Shown piece by piece: positions 45,131-58,600 of a DNA stretch of 64,000 nt. Origin of the DNA: Mytilus galloprovincialis. Taxonomy: Eukaryota; Mollusca; Bivalvia; Mytilida; Mytilidae. How positions within the stretch are numbered: position 1 is the first letter of the stretch; every line of letters begins with the position of its first letter. Where the stretch lies: assembly GCF_965363235.1 (NCBI RefSeq), contig NC_134844.1, positions 15,606,646 to 15,670,645 on the forward strand, given 5' to 3'. A model generated the notes under the pieces. That model was given only the letters and a program-made list of their open reading frames with translations. It made no database searches and was not told the DNA's origin. The position numbers and the translations under genes were made by a program.

Positions 45131-46877
45131 CCCCTGAATTGGTAATTTTAAGGAAATGTTGCTGTTTTTGGTTATTATCTTGAATATTATCATTGATAGA
45201 GATGAACTGTAAACAGCAAAAACATTGTTGTTTTTATTGATCATAAAATTTTGTATTCTACTATATGCATCTACATCAAGGCATCCAACATGTGACATGT
45301 AAATATAAATTTATATATTTGTTTTACATTGTATTGATTATACATTTGTTCTATCAAATATTATTTTTATTGATGAAACCTTAAGTAAATATTGGCTGAA
45401 ATATTTTTGCACTTGACTATAAATCTTAATGATTAAAATCAACATTGTTCTTCATTTTTGAAAGGTATGCATTTTCATTTATTCTGATATCAAGTTTATT
45501 AAATTTGGAGTCAGGAACTATACCAGTGCTGTAAAACGAAAACAACTTGCAAGTGAGAGGTTTAGTTAGCGATAAAACTATGGTCAAGCTACCATTTTCT
45601 ACATGAGAAAATGCCTGTACCAAGTCAGGAATATAACAGATGTTATCCCTTCGTTTGATGTGTTTTATCTTTTAATTTTGCCATTTGATTAAGGACTTTC
45701 CGTTTTGAATTTTCCTCGTAGTTCAGTATTTTTGCGATCTTACTTTCTTGTACACCGAACAGAAGATAAGCCTTTTAAAGAAAAATAACAATTCAATTAG
45801 AAAAGTATAATTGACAAAATCTCTTTTTGAAAACCTAAGTATTATTAATGTGCGATAATAATCTATTAATTTTAGATTAATATGTATAATAATGTTATAT
45901 TTGTTTTTCAATTTGTTTCATTACACAATAAATTGACACGACAGTCTAACTTATCTTTACTTATCTGTATCCAATGAAGCTTTCAATAATGACCCTATAA
46001 TTTAAAAATTAATGCCATTCATAACACAGTGTTGTCCAATAGGTTTCTACTTATTAGTTACTTGTTATAGTGTTCTTTTATTTGTTTTTGTAAATTATTG
46101 ATTTTAATGTTTATATATTACTTTTGGTCATATCCATTTGACGTGGCTCGGTACTTATATATCCCGTTATTGTACTATGATGAATTTTTGTATGTTTGTC
46201 TTTCGTCTTTGCTAACGTGTGTTATCTATATGATTTTTTCTTTGTTGAAATATTAATTGGTTTAATTTTTATAGATGCCAGATTATAACACAATGATGAA
46301 TGCTGTGCCACTATTTTTGACATTTGATAAATTATACCTGTTTAGTTTTTTTGTTCATGCATTGCTTTCAATATAATGAAATTGTCATACAAGCGAGAGG
46401 TTATCTTCACCGTTCTCTACTTACAAAAAAGCTTGAACCAAGTCAGGGTTATGACAGTTGTTATCCATTCGTTTGAAGTATTTGAGCCATTTGATTGGTT
46501 GACTTTCCGTTTTTAAATTTTCATGTGAGTTCGGTATTATATTTTAATTCTGATGTTTATGTGTGATATTTTTAATTGATATTTTTTATATATATTTACA
46601 TAATCACTAAATGCATTGTTGCAGACTTTTAAGTTTTTTTTTTATTTGATATTAATTAAATATTGTGCAGTTTTTACAAACGAGTGATATCAGTGACAAA
46701 TAATAAAACAACATACATGTTATTGGTTATTAACACATATTTGCTTAAAAGAAAAGTTAAGTCTATTTTTTTTTTTTAAAGTTAATAACAAAGAAATTTT
46801 ACAACATTAGTCCTCCACAATCAGCTTTAAACGACATGTGAACAGCACATGGTCCAGATATCCTGGCTAGTAATTTA
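45131..46877. other. Intergenic, several family E fragments
   Basis: Family E copies at about 45600-45760 and 46400-46560 (GTCAGG..TATGACAG/TAACAG then TCGTTTGA). 46130-46390 resembles 11130-11220. No gene. Confidence 0.5.
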
Positions 46878-46999
46878 GGATATAACTAATTTTATTTTAA
46901 GCTTCGACGGCACCAATAAGTGATTTGATGGTTGCAAATTCAGTTTACTGGCAACTCGAAAACGAAGCCAGTAAACGAGTATTTGTGAACATCAAATAA
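46878..46999. repeat. Decayed foldback element, relative of 53354-53520
   Basis: Shares CGACGGCACCAATAAGTGAT, TTTGATGGT.GCAAATT and CAGTAAACG with the element at 53354. Arms pair imperfectly (AGTTTACTGGC / GCCAGTAAAC). Confidence 0.55.
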
Positions 47000-49398
47000 A
47001 CAATTGATATTAACTACACGTTACAAAAATACAGATGATGACATTTTCCCCGAATAATTCATTAGTTGGTGATTATCTTGACTGAAGCTATCCCTTTGAA
47101 GTACACAAAGAAATAAAAGATACACAACAAAGAGGAAAGTCTATTTCATATTTTGACTATTCACAAATTCAGATCAGAAGAATGATCAAATTGAATTTTA
47201 TGACAAAAAATGTAGCAACATTTGATTAGCTCTTCATATAGCGATTTCATCACTGTCGAATGCTGCATGGTGACGGTAAGTTCCTTACCTGAAAATGTAT
47301 CTCCTTGGCTAAAAGCATACTGCATATTCAATACAATTTGTAAAAAATTATAATCAGCAAAAACAATGGTCAATAGTATTTTAATATTTGAAACTGCTGA
47401 CGTGTACATTGTATTTTTTTTTCTGTGCTAATCGGAGATACCATAAGAGGTAAGTAAATGAACAAAGGGTCTATTGATTATATTATTACAATTTGAAAAG
47501 ATATCCATGACTCCGGGAGCTTTATTTTATACATGCAATTAATACAGAAATAGAGTGATGCAAGTCAAAGAATAGAAATCCAATGAAAATAAAACGATGC
47601 ACAAAAAAAAACATTTTTTTTTACAATAACATAAACATTTATCAATGATACTCTTCAATAATATAAACAACCAATACAAATAACAGTTAATTAGGTATGT
47701 TTGCATTAATTATTTATCTTGTGATATCACCAAGCATCATGCAAACGGAGAAAACTTTACAAAAACATACCAAAAACTAACAATTCATTTAAATACAAAA
47801 AAAATAACACGAATAATCCAGTCGTTATATTACGATCACAACGATCACTCCATTTACGAGAAAAGTAGTGGACAGAGGGCGCATAATTAATTAAATAAGA
47901 TTCATACCTAACAATGCCATGTTCAGATTACCATTTAACTTCAACAATCTAGTTTCATCTAGATTTGTTTAATTAGACAAAACTCTTGTTTAGTTAAACT
48001 GTCTGTGCTATGTCATTTGCAAAGACAGACGTTAAAAGAGAAAACTGGACTAGTTTTAAAATTGGAACAGACCACCGTATGATCCGTCTACTTTTAATAA
48101 CTGGAATCCAGAAGACATCTACCTAAAATAAAGCACAAAAAATAACCACATTATTCAACTACTGAATCTGAGACGTTTTTTTCTACAGTTTATAATGTAC
48201 CAAATATTGTTAACCTCTTCTTATTGTCAGGCTATATTTTGACAGTTACTGAAAAAATAACGTTGAAGTGCGTATGTAAATTAAAAAATATAAGATGTAA
48301 ATGAGTCCTTGCATTCAGGAAACAATCCGTTACTGATTTCCACTTATATAAGGCTACGTAGAAAACAAAAATTTGAAATATTTTCATGATCAATGTTAAT
48401 ATCAAGTTAATATGAGTTTGATATAATTAGGTGACAAATGCGAGTTACGATCTATCATCTTCATTGAACTGTGTCGCACCCAAGAAAAGTGAATGGCAAG
48501 AACCCCCCTACTACTTTGAGAGAATCACAATTTGATACAAAGATGTTGCATAAAAATAAATTTAGATTGAGAATGTAAACGGGAAATTTGTCAAAGTGAC
48601 AACAACCCGACAAAAGAGCAACATTATAACATTCGTTTATCTTGAACTTAAATATGTTGATAATTTGTAAGTGATGTTAATTAAATGCTTATAAAAAGAC
48701 CAAGTTGAATATGATTGCTTTTATTGCACCAACGTTAACTTTATGTAGACATAGGCAGAAGGGGTTGATTGAATGCTGGTGTGCAACATAATTTCAACAC
48801 CCTATGCTATATCACAGCGACCATTTTTTTTAAAATTTTTTTGGTCGAAGAATTCTTTAGTTCTCGAAGAAAACCACCGACATCAAGCAGAAAAATACAA
48901 AAATAATAAACAAAATGCTAAATCTTAAGAAAACATTTAAATAACCATTAGTTTTTGTATGTGATTTGCATATGCATATGTTGGTCATTCCTGTTACTCC
49001 ATTTTAATTTTTGCATAAAAATGAAAATAAATAGATACAGTGCAGAATTGACTAATTGATTATTCGGTCTAAGTATCCATTCATTTCATTACAAAATACT
49101 TCTTAAACTTTGATCGCTTCTAATTCCTTAAATGGAATGGTTACAACAATTATTTACTTAAGAAAGGAACGAGGAAAAAAGGAAAAAATGGATCAATTAA
49201 AATAAATAATTAAAAAAAAATCGCAAACAGGTGACGTTTATTTCCTGTTTTAGGATCATAATATTCTTTTTTTTTTTCGGAAAAAAAAGGTAATGACTGA
49301 ATGCTTTGTTTCTCAAATTATATAGCTTAATGGAAATAGAAAAAAGTTTGAATATGCATATTTTGCTTCGGATAAAACGACTGCAATCATATTTAGCA
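47000..49398. other. 3' side of the - gene, no recognised coding sequence
   Basis: No downstream exon of the - gene could be supported here. A - strand AATAAA (complement of 49237-49242) lies about 157 bases past the stop at 49399 and would serve as its poly(A) signal. Confidence 0.45.
49237..49242 (-). terminator. Candidate poly(A) signal of - gene
   Basis: AATAAA on the - strand, downstream of the stop at 49399-49401. AT-rich context makes chance occurrence likely. Confidence 0.35.
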
Positions 49399-49855
49399 TT
49401 ATAAAAGAGAAATGTACGAATTTAAAACATACCTTTCTGTTTTTGCAAGCTGAATAATTTCGTTGTCTTGGATGAATTCCTTCAACGATAGGAAACATTT
49501 GATTTTTGCTGGAAGCGGTAGTGTTGCAATCTTCGTTTCAATTTCAGAACCGTTTGATACCATTAAGAGTTGTTGTCGAATTTCTTTCCTACACATCTTT
49601 GCTAAGGATATCTGACTTTTAACAAAGTTTTCAAAGAAAGATTTGAATTCTGCTTTTTTTGATTCAATTCCATGCCTTTTATAGATGCCGTTATATCTTT
49701 TTAGATTTTCCAAATCAAGTTTGGAGACATCAAATGCACGTATCCACTCTTCTAGATTGATATTCCATCCACAATGTAATAGGTATTCGGCAGTTTGGAA
49801 AAGTCCGTTACTTATTAGCGAGAGCAATGCTGATCGGTTTGTATCTCGATTTATT
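49399..49855 (-). CDS. - gene terminal exon: SOCS box
   Basis: Entered in phase 2 after CACGTTTTAG. A last ANK-like unit (GLFQTAEYLLHCGWNINLEE) is followed by a basic spacer and the SOCS box: BC box SLAKMCRKEI (complement of 49579-49608) and Cul5 box LPLP (complement of 49510-49521), then KIKCFLSL. The open frame ends at 49399. A GTATGT donor at 49432 would cut the exon at 49433 in phase 2, matching + exon 19, so further splicing is possible; no 3' partner exon was found. The + strand copy of this exon is stop-ridden. Confidence 0.8.
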
Positions 49856-52594
49856 CTAAAACGTGAAAAGCAACAGTGTGTAACTAAAACATAGAAACGG
49901 TATATAATTCTCATAAATAGTGTATTTGAAGTACAGATTTAAAACAGTATGCTTATATATTTGACAGTTTGAACAATACTTTGAATACTTGGATCCATGT
50001 TGTATATAGATTAGGCCGTAAGTTTTCCGTTTGAATTGTTTTACATTGTCGTTTCGGGGCCTTTGTATAGCCGACGATACGGTATAGACTTTGCTCATTG
50101 GTGAAGGCCGTACGGTGAGCTATAGTTATTAATTTCTGTGTCATTTTGATCTCTTGTCTTCTACCACATCTTCTTTTTTTCTATGTTTTGACGAGATTGA
50201 TGTTTTTATATATATTGTTATTTGAATACTCTGGCATGAATTCTTATTAAAAAAAACCAGTTCCATATAAGTCCCTATTGATTCCAAAGCATTTGACAAA
50301 ATACTTCCTCCACTCCCCCCTCAGATATAAATATAAATCAGACATTAACGGGTTTTCACAAGTAGGCTGGACAAATTTGGTATTGATAAGCATACATTTG
50401 CGTAGACGTAATATTTAAAAAGATATAGCGAGTTGATGATTTTGTGAAAAATATTCATGTTTTTCTAAATTCATTAGTTTTGCTTGAATAAAACGGTCCC
50501 GAGTTTGAATCAAGAGCAATGACCAAATACTACCATGCAGATACTTCTTAACAACTACGACTTTGGCTTTAAAAATAATAACAGTTCGTACATTACAAAT
50601 TTATGGGTTTTTTCAAAGTGCATTTTACTGGATCTGAGATTCTAGCCAAACAATACAATTTACCGCACGCTACTTTAAATAGTGCATATATGAGTAAATC
50701 GTTGATAGAGTAAAGACCCTAGGCAAATGTTTCTGTGTACATCCAGTCGATTCCGGAAAACATTTTCATATGGTTTACGTGTTTGGCAATGATGAAGCTT
50801 TGAGTCCTGATTATGGCTTAATAAAGCTATCTTAATTAACAAAGCAATATATCAAGTTTAGAAAAACAATTATGCAGATAACTTAATTAATAGTTATTAT
50901 AAATATCAATTTTATTTAAAAAAAAAAAACCCGTTTTTTCTTCAAAGATACATGGTAAAATTCATATCCTAAATATCTAGTTTTGTGTACACTTAATCTA
51001 CACAAGGCCTAAATTGACCATTGACTACATGTAGACAAAACATGATTTAAACAACATGTAAACATTGAGTTTTATCAATGGGAACGTAACTGTGTTTAGT
51101 TTACGTGAGAATTACACTAACTCAACATCGAGTTTTGGTCAATGTGAACAAGGCCTAATATTGTATTGCATGTGACCTTCCTGGAAACCTGTTTAATGAT
51201 ATAGATAATTCATGCCTGTATTCAATTTTATGTTTTATTTACATGTTTATGATTCATTTAAGCAAACAATACACAAAGGGGTAAATATCATAAGATGGGC
51301 AGCATCTTTAAACCGTTTATTTGACAAAACTGTCTATGAGGAGTTGTTAGCATTAAATGCATATTTTTACAATTTTAAAGCATTATGCGTGAGATTTAAG
51401 GATGTTTGCTCCTCTACTTTTTGAATTTTTGCCAGATTTTCGAAATCCTCTGGTTTTATCCATGTATTAACATTAAACAAAATTGCCCACTAACCCCTAT
51501 TTTTCTTTTCATATTTTTATTACATATGATTTAAAAAGCCATATTTCAAAATCTTATGAAATCCTTGTTATTTTTTCAAAGATTTTTAAACAAAAAAGGT
51601 GCCAATGTTAAGTGAAAGAAAAATCTAGAGAGAATTATTTCCTGCCAAATTTTCAACGTCTTATATCTCAAACACCAGCACACGGACCCTCCATTTTTTT
51701 CTGCTTTTTTTTTTGTTTCTTTATTTATATACTTTCAATTTATAACAGTCTTTTAAAAAGCTTGTTATTTTTAAACAGAGTAGCGAACATCCTTAAATAT
51801 AATAATTATTAATAATATTATTTACTGTTTTTGAATAACAAGACTGACTCCATGCTTTCATGGTTTATTTTATAAGCTAAATTTGATAGCTATATCTATA
51901 TGATTAAAAACAAAATTTAAATTTCAAGTAAACTATTGTTTCGAGGAATTTGAAAATGTGAAACCATGTAATATGGAGTGAAAACCAACTCTGAACAGTC
52001 ATATTCCGTTACCAAACTGTTTGCAGCAAAGCTGATTGACAAGTCATTGACTTTATAAAAAGTCATCATGACTAAAATCGACAGTCGACACTTCAGTTTC
52101 CTTGTATAAGATTTTTTTTGTCACACTTTTTTTTAGTGTTTAGTAGCAACTTTTAAAAATAAATATATTGCATCTTCCTTCCTTATTGAAAGCCGTTTCT
52201 AAATAGTTTGCTATCTCTCAATCACAACATCTCTTTGCTTGTATATTACGACATATTAAACATTAGATGACATTGTGTGAATAGAAAACATTACGTACAT
52301 GTACCTTGCCTCGTTTGAATTAAAATCTACAGGGCATAGATCTGCACCTCCACATACAAGTAGATTAAATAGAGACAAATTGATTGTTAGTTCCATGCAC
52401 GTATCTTCTTTTGGTCCTTTAAGCTCGAGATTCTTAATGTCTTTGATCATATTTTGCACAACAAGATCTAAAGGCTTTTCTCCAGTGACGGATTTTGCGT
52501 TTAAGTTTGATCCATACTTTACGAGAAGTGCTGAAATTTCATATCTATCCTTCAACTGGCCTATAAAGATAAAGCTATGATTGTTTGTCAAACC

Positions 52595-52649
<55 letters not shown>

Positions 52650-55600
52650 TTAATGATAATTAAATAAACCATTATAGGGCAATGTACGGTCTTCAATATG
52701 GAGACCGTGACGACTCACAGCGGACAGCAAGCTATAAAGGGCACACAATAAAACTAGTGTAAAACAATTCAAACGGAACCACATCAACAAACGACAACTA
52801 CTGAACATCAGATTCCTGATGTAGAAAGCATATTACATACAATATTATAAAAAAATCCAAAACAAAAGACAATGCTTATGATAATATCAATGTAACTATA
52901 GCAGTTGTTTTTTTGTTGTCACACATTAAATAAAATTGAAAAAGAAAACAACGATAGAAAGAAGGATGAATACGACCCAATTGTCAAAACTAAGTAACAT
53001 AGCATATCTTCTGCATGTAAAATGAAAAAAGTTTGTTTACAATCCCCAAAATAAATTTCTGAAAGGTAAAACGATCTCAATCACAAATACGCATGCATAA
53101 ACCATTATATCATAGCAATCAGAACAGCACATACATATAAACATACAGAACATCTGAACAGCAACCAGCAATATTTATACATTGGGACGATAAGCAACAT
53201 TTACTTGGGCACAAAAAAGTCACTCACATGGAAAATAATTCACACATAAACGGTTTTCCTGCCATGATATTAGTGCATGTTAAAACATTTGTAGTATGCA
53301 GGTTTACTTATTGATATGAAAAGGGATTGGATGGAGACAAAATATGTCAATTAGGAGATAACTGTATTGTATTGTAAGCTACGACGGCATCAATTGGGGA
53401 TTTGATGGTCGCAAATTAAGTTTACTGGCGACGCGTTAGCGGAGACAGTAAACGGGTATTTGCGACCATCAAATCCAAATTTGGTGCCGTCGGAGCTTAA
53501 AATACAATATTGTTATCTCCATTCTAATGAAACTGACAGAAAACAACGTTAAACATGTATTTAAAATCTGTCATATGCCCTCTGCGCTTGCGCGTACGTC
53601 CCATAGCATCAATTGTCAATTGATGCCATGTAAGAAAGTGACGCTATCCAATCAAAATGAACGTTGCAAACGTTGCTGCATTAGAATGATGATTATACCC
53701 AGCCACTTATGCATGTTCGTGTGAAAATCAAAAGTAAGGGACATTGTCAATGGTTGTCTTTCGCAATATGTGAATAGATTTTTCATTTGTTTGTGTTGTT
53801 TCGATCTTCCACGTCGAATGATTCTTATTGATGAGTTGCTCAATGTTCTTTGGTTTACATGACGTCTTTCGTCTGATGTATATGAGCATTCTGTGGAAAG
53901 GTTCATATATGTACATGAATGTAAAATTGAAGGTCTCCCAAACATTCAACATAAACAAGCGATGAAAAAAATGAGGTGACAGCTCTTTTAATTTCCTTAA
54001 ATATTAAAAAAAACTGAGATAATTATTTTCTTTCTTTCAAACCTGTATAATTATATCTTTAATGGTAAATCGTTAAAGATTGTAAATTATCCCGTTTTCT
54101 TAGTCTTATACGTTAATATCAATAGTGTGTTTACTTACGGGTACAGTAAATATTTGCTTTCGTGCACGATCTAAAATATTGCCGTCTCTACGTGTTGTAT
54201 GGCATACGATCATTCGATGAACCGGCGTAAATCATAAGAGGACTATGTATATGTTTTATTTATAGAATTCTAGTTTGATATATGTTGTATCAAATATTAT
54301 ATCAAATAAAACGTTTCTTTCCCAGAATCCCAAACTATGTGTACATTTTATCGACAAATACATTTGTAGCACAACTTTACTTACCAAGGTCACAAGCATA
54401 ATGTAAAGCTGATTTCTTCATTTCGTCAGTATAATTTACGTTAGCGCCGTGTTTGATTAACTCTTCTACAAGACCTGATTGTCTTTGCTGAACACTGTGC
54501 ATCAAATCAGACCTTTTTGTATTACGTTTGGTATGATCAGTTTCTGTGTATAGTGGGTTAAAACTATATCTATTTGAAGGAGTACCCTCGAATGAATCCT
54601 CAAGGCAGAATCCAATGTTTGGGTTCGCTCCGTTCGCCAACAATATTTTTCTTTGTGCTTCATTTGTACCTGTTCAGTAAAGTTAAGTAGACAATGTTTC
54701 AATGCTAGATATTGTATGAGGTACGTATACAATGTAGAACATAACATAAAATATGTCCACATACCATCCTTCATTTCAATGTTACAATATCCAGTTTGTA
54801 ATATGCAGTATGCAATATCGAGTCTATAGTTGATGATATGTTAAAAAATTGTGTTTCATATAAAGATTAAAACACAAAAGATAACTGTGCTTGAGCGTAA
54901 TCACTTGCATCGCTTATTATCGGTACAACAAGCAAGTTTTTAAAATCAGCTGACGTCAAAAAAATATGTGTATGCTCTCCCTACGGTACGTAGTAAATGA
55001 ATGTTATGATTTTTGGTCTCCGCGGCCATCAGATAATATGCCGACCGTTAGTCCTTTTCGATAACGGTAGAAAAAAATGTAAATGGTATATCACTAGGAA
55101 AACGAAAATATAACAAAAATGACAAAATCCGAGGAAAATTCAAAACGGAGAGCACGTAATTAAATGACAAAATCAAAAGCTAAAAAACATCAAACTAATG
55201 GACAACAACTGTCATATTCATGACTTGGTACAAGGAAGGTAATTTCACATCAACTTGAAACAAAATGCACTAGTTCCTTATGACACATATTCGCGTTATA
55301 GAAGCCGGATTACTGTCTTAATTGAAATTCACGAATCAGTACTAGTGATAGTATACGACTAGAACATTCGCAGGTAAAGTTTTTGGTTCAGATACTAGTA
55401 GTATACCATGAAGCTGTCGTCACATCAACTTTAAATTCAATTCAATGATCATCGTTAAGTGACAATTTTGAATATTTTCCCAAACTTTCAAAATTGATTG
55501 TTGTTTACATACTTTTGTATCACTCACTGTTTTACGTCATATAACTAATGACCGAATGGTATTAACATAAATATTGTAATGGAACAATGACAAGTTATTA

Positions 55601-58600
55601 ATATCCTATTGGAACCAAGTTGATTGGACTTCAACTTCATCAAACACTAACTTGACCAAAAACTTTAACCTGAAGCAGGACAGACGGACAAACGGACGAA
55701 CGGACGAATGAACGAAGGAACGGACAGACGGACGAACGAACGGACGCACAGACCAGAAAACATAATTGCCCTCTGTTATCGTAGGTGAGGCATAAAAAAA
55801 TAAATACACAATCTATATATATATCTTTGAAAACGAATGACTATAAATAGATTTAACTAACCAAAAATACAGAAGTAGCTCAATACTGTCCCTCCTGTTT
55901 TGTCAGATAGATTTATTTCGGCACCATACTTCAAAAGAACCTTGAAAATTTTCTCAAACGTGCGATCGTTAGATTCGCAACTCGATAATCCATTTCTGAT
56001 ATATTTTTCAACCAGAGAGAACAATGCAGATCTTCCATGTACGTCTACTAAATTAACATTGATACCCTTTTCAAGCAGAATTTGCGTAAGACAAAAATCA
56101 TTTTCTGAAGAGAAAAAAGATAAAATTATGAACTTTCTACTGATTCAAACCTTATTGAGATTTTATGCAATACATACTTTCCACTGATTCAAACCTTATT
56201 AAGGTTTTATGTAACAGACCACTGCGTGTGATTTCGACTCCTTAAAACGAAATCATGATCATTAACTAGGATACTTACACCTATATCATGATACATAAAA
56301 TGTATGTAAACATTAATTCCTCAGCATTATTACAGATTTAACAAGTTTATTTGGTAAGACCATCAAAACAGATTCAAAATAATATTTTTGTTCATTTAGT
56401 AATTGTCAGACAGAATTTCAAATATCTAAACAAATATTTTCAAACATAAATATACAATTATTTTGAAACAATCAGAATCTGATGATCGCCAAACGGAGTG
56501 GGGTTATGTATGTCGATAGAAGTAGACATTGCTTCAATGTATAAACACACGTTCATGTGTTATGAAAGTCTTTACGACCTTGAAAACATGATGGTTATTT
56601 AGGAGTACATTTCAAAAAGTTATAATTCAAATTATAAATGATTTATATACATTCTGCACGGATAGGATTATAAATGTGCTGTTTTTACACATATGTGAAC
56701 TCCTTAACAATATCGAAAAGTGGCTCAATCTGTACAACAAATGAGACAGACCATATATGTGTCAACCCAGAATTTATGTATTCCACTTCGGCTGACAAGT
56801 ATACTGTGGTAGGAAGTATGGGGTATATGGGAAATCAGTGTTGTGTCCAGAACACATGGAAACATAGAAAATACTATTTAGGGTTATAATTGATGAGAGA
56901 TAAAAAAAAAAAAAAACATATTCTCACCATTTTACATCTAATTTCACATATGTTTCTTCTCAAATTGTGTCAGAATTACCTCCATTTGACACAGTCTAAT
57001 GTTTTATCAGTGATCCTTAATGTAAAGTTGCTAATTAAGTTGTTATAAAAACAGTCAATGTGCAACTTTATATATAAAATATGCATTTAATGAGTTACAA
57101 TTTATGACAAAAATAAGCAAAGACCCATCGAAACAACATCTGATAAACAAATTAAATAATACTTTTAGATATTTGGATGATATTTTGGCTCTCAATAATG
57201 ACGACTTCAGTATGTATACTAGAGACATTTATCCTGTTGAACTTATTTTAAATAAAGCTAAAACTAACAATGACCACTGCCCTTTCCTCGATCTTGATAT
57301 CTATATCACTAACTATGATAAAAGAGATGATTTTTCATTTCATATCGTTAATTATCAATTTTTAGATGGTGACGTTCCCTTGTCACCATCTTAGGTTGTT
57401 TATATATCTCAACTTGTACGATTCGCTCGTGTATGTAACAATGTTTTAGATTTTAACGAGAGAAATTTATGTATTACTGAAAAATTATTACACCAGGGTT
57501 TTCGATATCACAAACTAGTCAAAACATTTACCAAATTTTATCATCGGTATAAGGACATCATTCGTAAATATAGCTCAACATGCAGACTTTTTATACGTTC
57601 AGGTATTTCAAATCCAATTTTTTATTGAAATATTCTTTATGAAGCACAAAGGTGTCAGTATTCACCTCCGAAACTAACAAAACCTTTGAATAGACTTATT
57701 AAGAAGGGATATAGTTGATATAGTTACGATACTGTTGTCAGGTCAGAAAGATTGCATGTTTTGGCGTTAATATTGATTCACTAATAGGGTCTTTGCATCG
57801 GAACTCAACACATTTATTCAAAAACTAGTTGTTGGCATGACACGGGTTATGTTCTTCTCATATATGTTATGATGGTATGATACTAAACCCCTAACGGGAA
57901 GGATTATGCCTGATGTTCATATGATGAAATCATTATCTTTCAGTCAGTCTAATTGAAGTCTTGAGGTGGCATGTCAGTTAACTGCTAGTAGTCTGTTGTT
58001 CTTTATGTATTATTGTCATTTTGTTTATTTTCTTTGGTTACATCTTCTGACATCAGACTCGGACTTTTCTTGAACTGAATTTTAATGTGCGTATTGTTAT
58101 GCGTTTACTTTTCTACATTGGCTAGAGGTATAGGGGGAGGGTTGAGATCTCACAAACATGTTTAACCCCGCCGCATTTTTGCGCATGTCCCAAGCCAGGA
58201 GCCTCTGGCCTTTGTTAGTCTTGTATTATTATAATTTTAATTTCTTGTGTACATTTTGGAAATTAATATGGCGTTCATTATCACTGAACTAGTATATATT
58301 TGTTTAGGGGCCAGCTGAAGGACGCCTCCGGGTGCGGGAATTTCTCGCTACATTGCTGTTGTTTTTTTTTCTATGGTCGGGTTGTTGTCTCTTTGACACA
58401 TTCCCCATTTCCATTCTCAATTTTATTATTGGCCATATCATAGGCTGAAGTATTAATTTCCCTTTATCTTAACAAATTCAGCATTAATGAATTTTGTATC
58501 AAAACTGAATAAACTGCATGAAAAATACAAAAAAAAGGCAATGAGGAAAAATTCCTTATAAGAAGTCTTTGTAGATCAACGATTTACTGTGTTAAAAATG

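Noticed and set aside
47281..47310. A - strand 20-nt GT-AG bounded segment as a microexon of the - gene
   Set aside because: Good GTAAGG donor and TTTTAG acceptor, and a weak likeness to the + microexons, but 20 nt does not keep phase 2-2 and no following exon was found.
47438..47449. A + strand 12-nt segment before GTAAGT resembling a further microexon
   Set aside because: It lies downstream of the proposed + gene poly(A) signal and has a poor acceptor.
48100..48121. Acceptor TTTATTTTAG on the - strand as a last exon of the - gene
   Set aside because: In the required phase the first full codon is a stop (TAG), so it adds no protein and cannot be supported.
49685..49894. + strand 69-codon ORF
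   Set aside because: Antisense shadow of the SOCS exon of the - gene.
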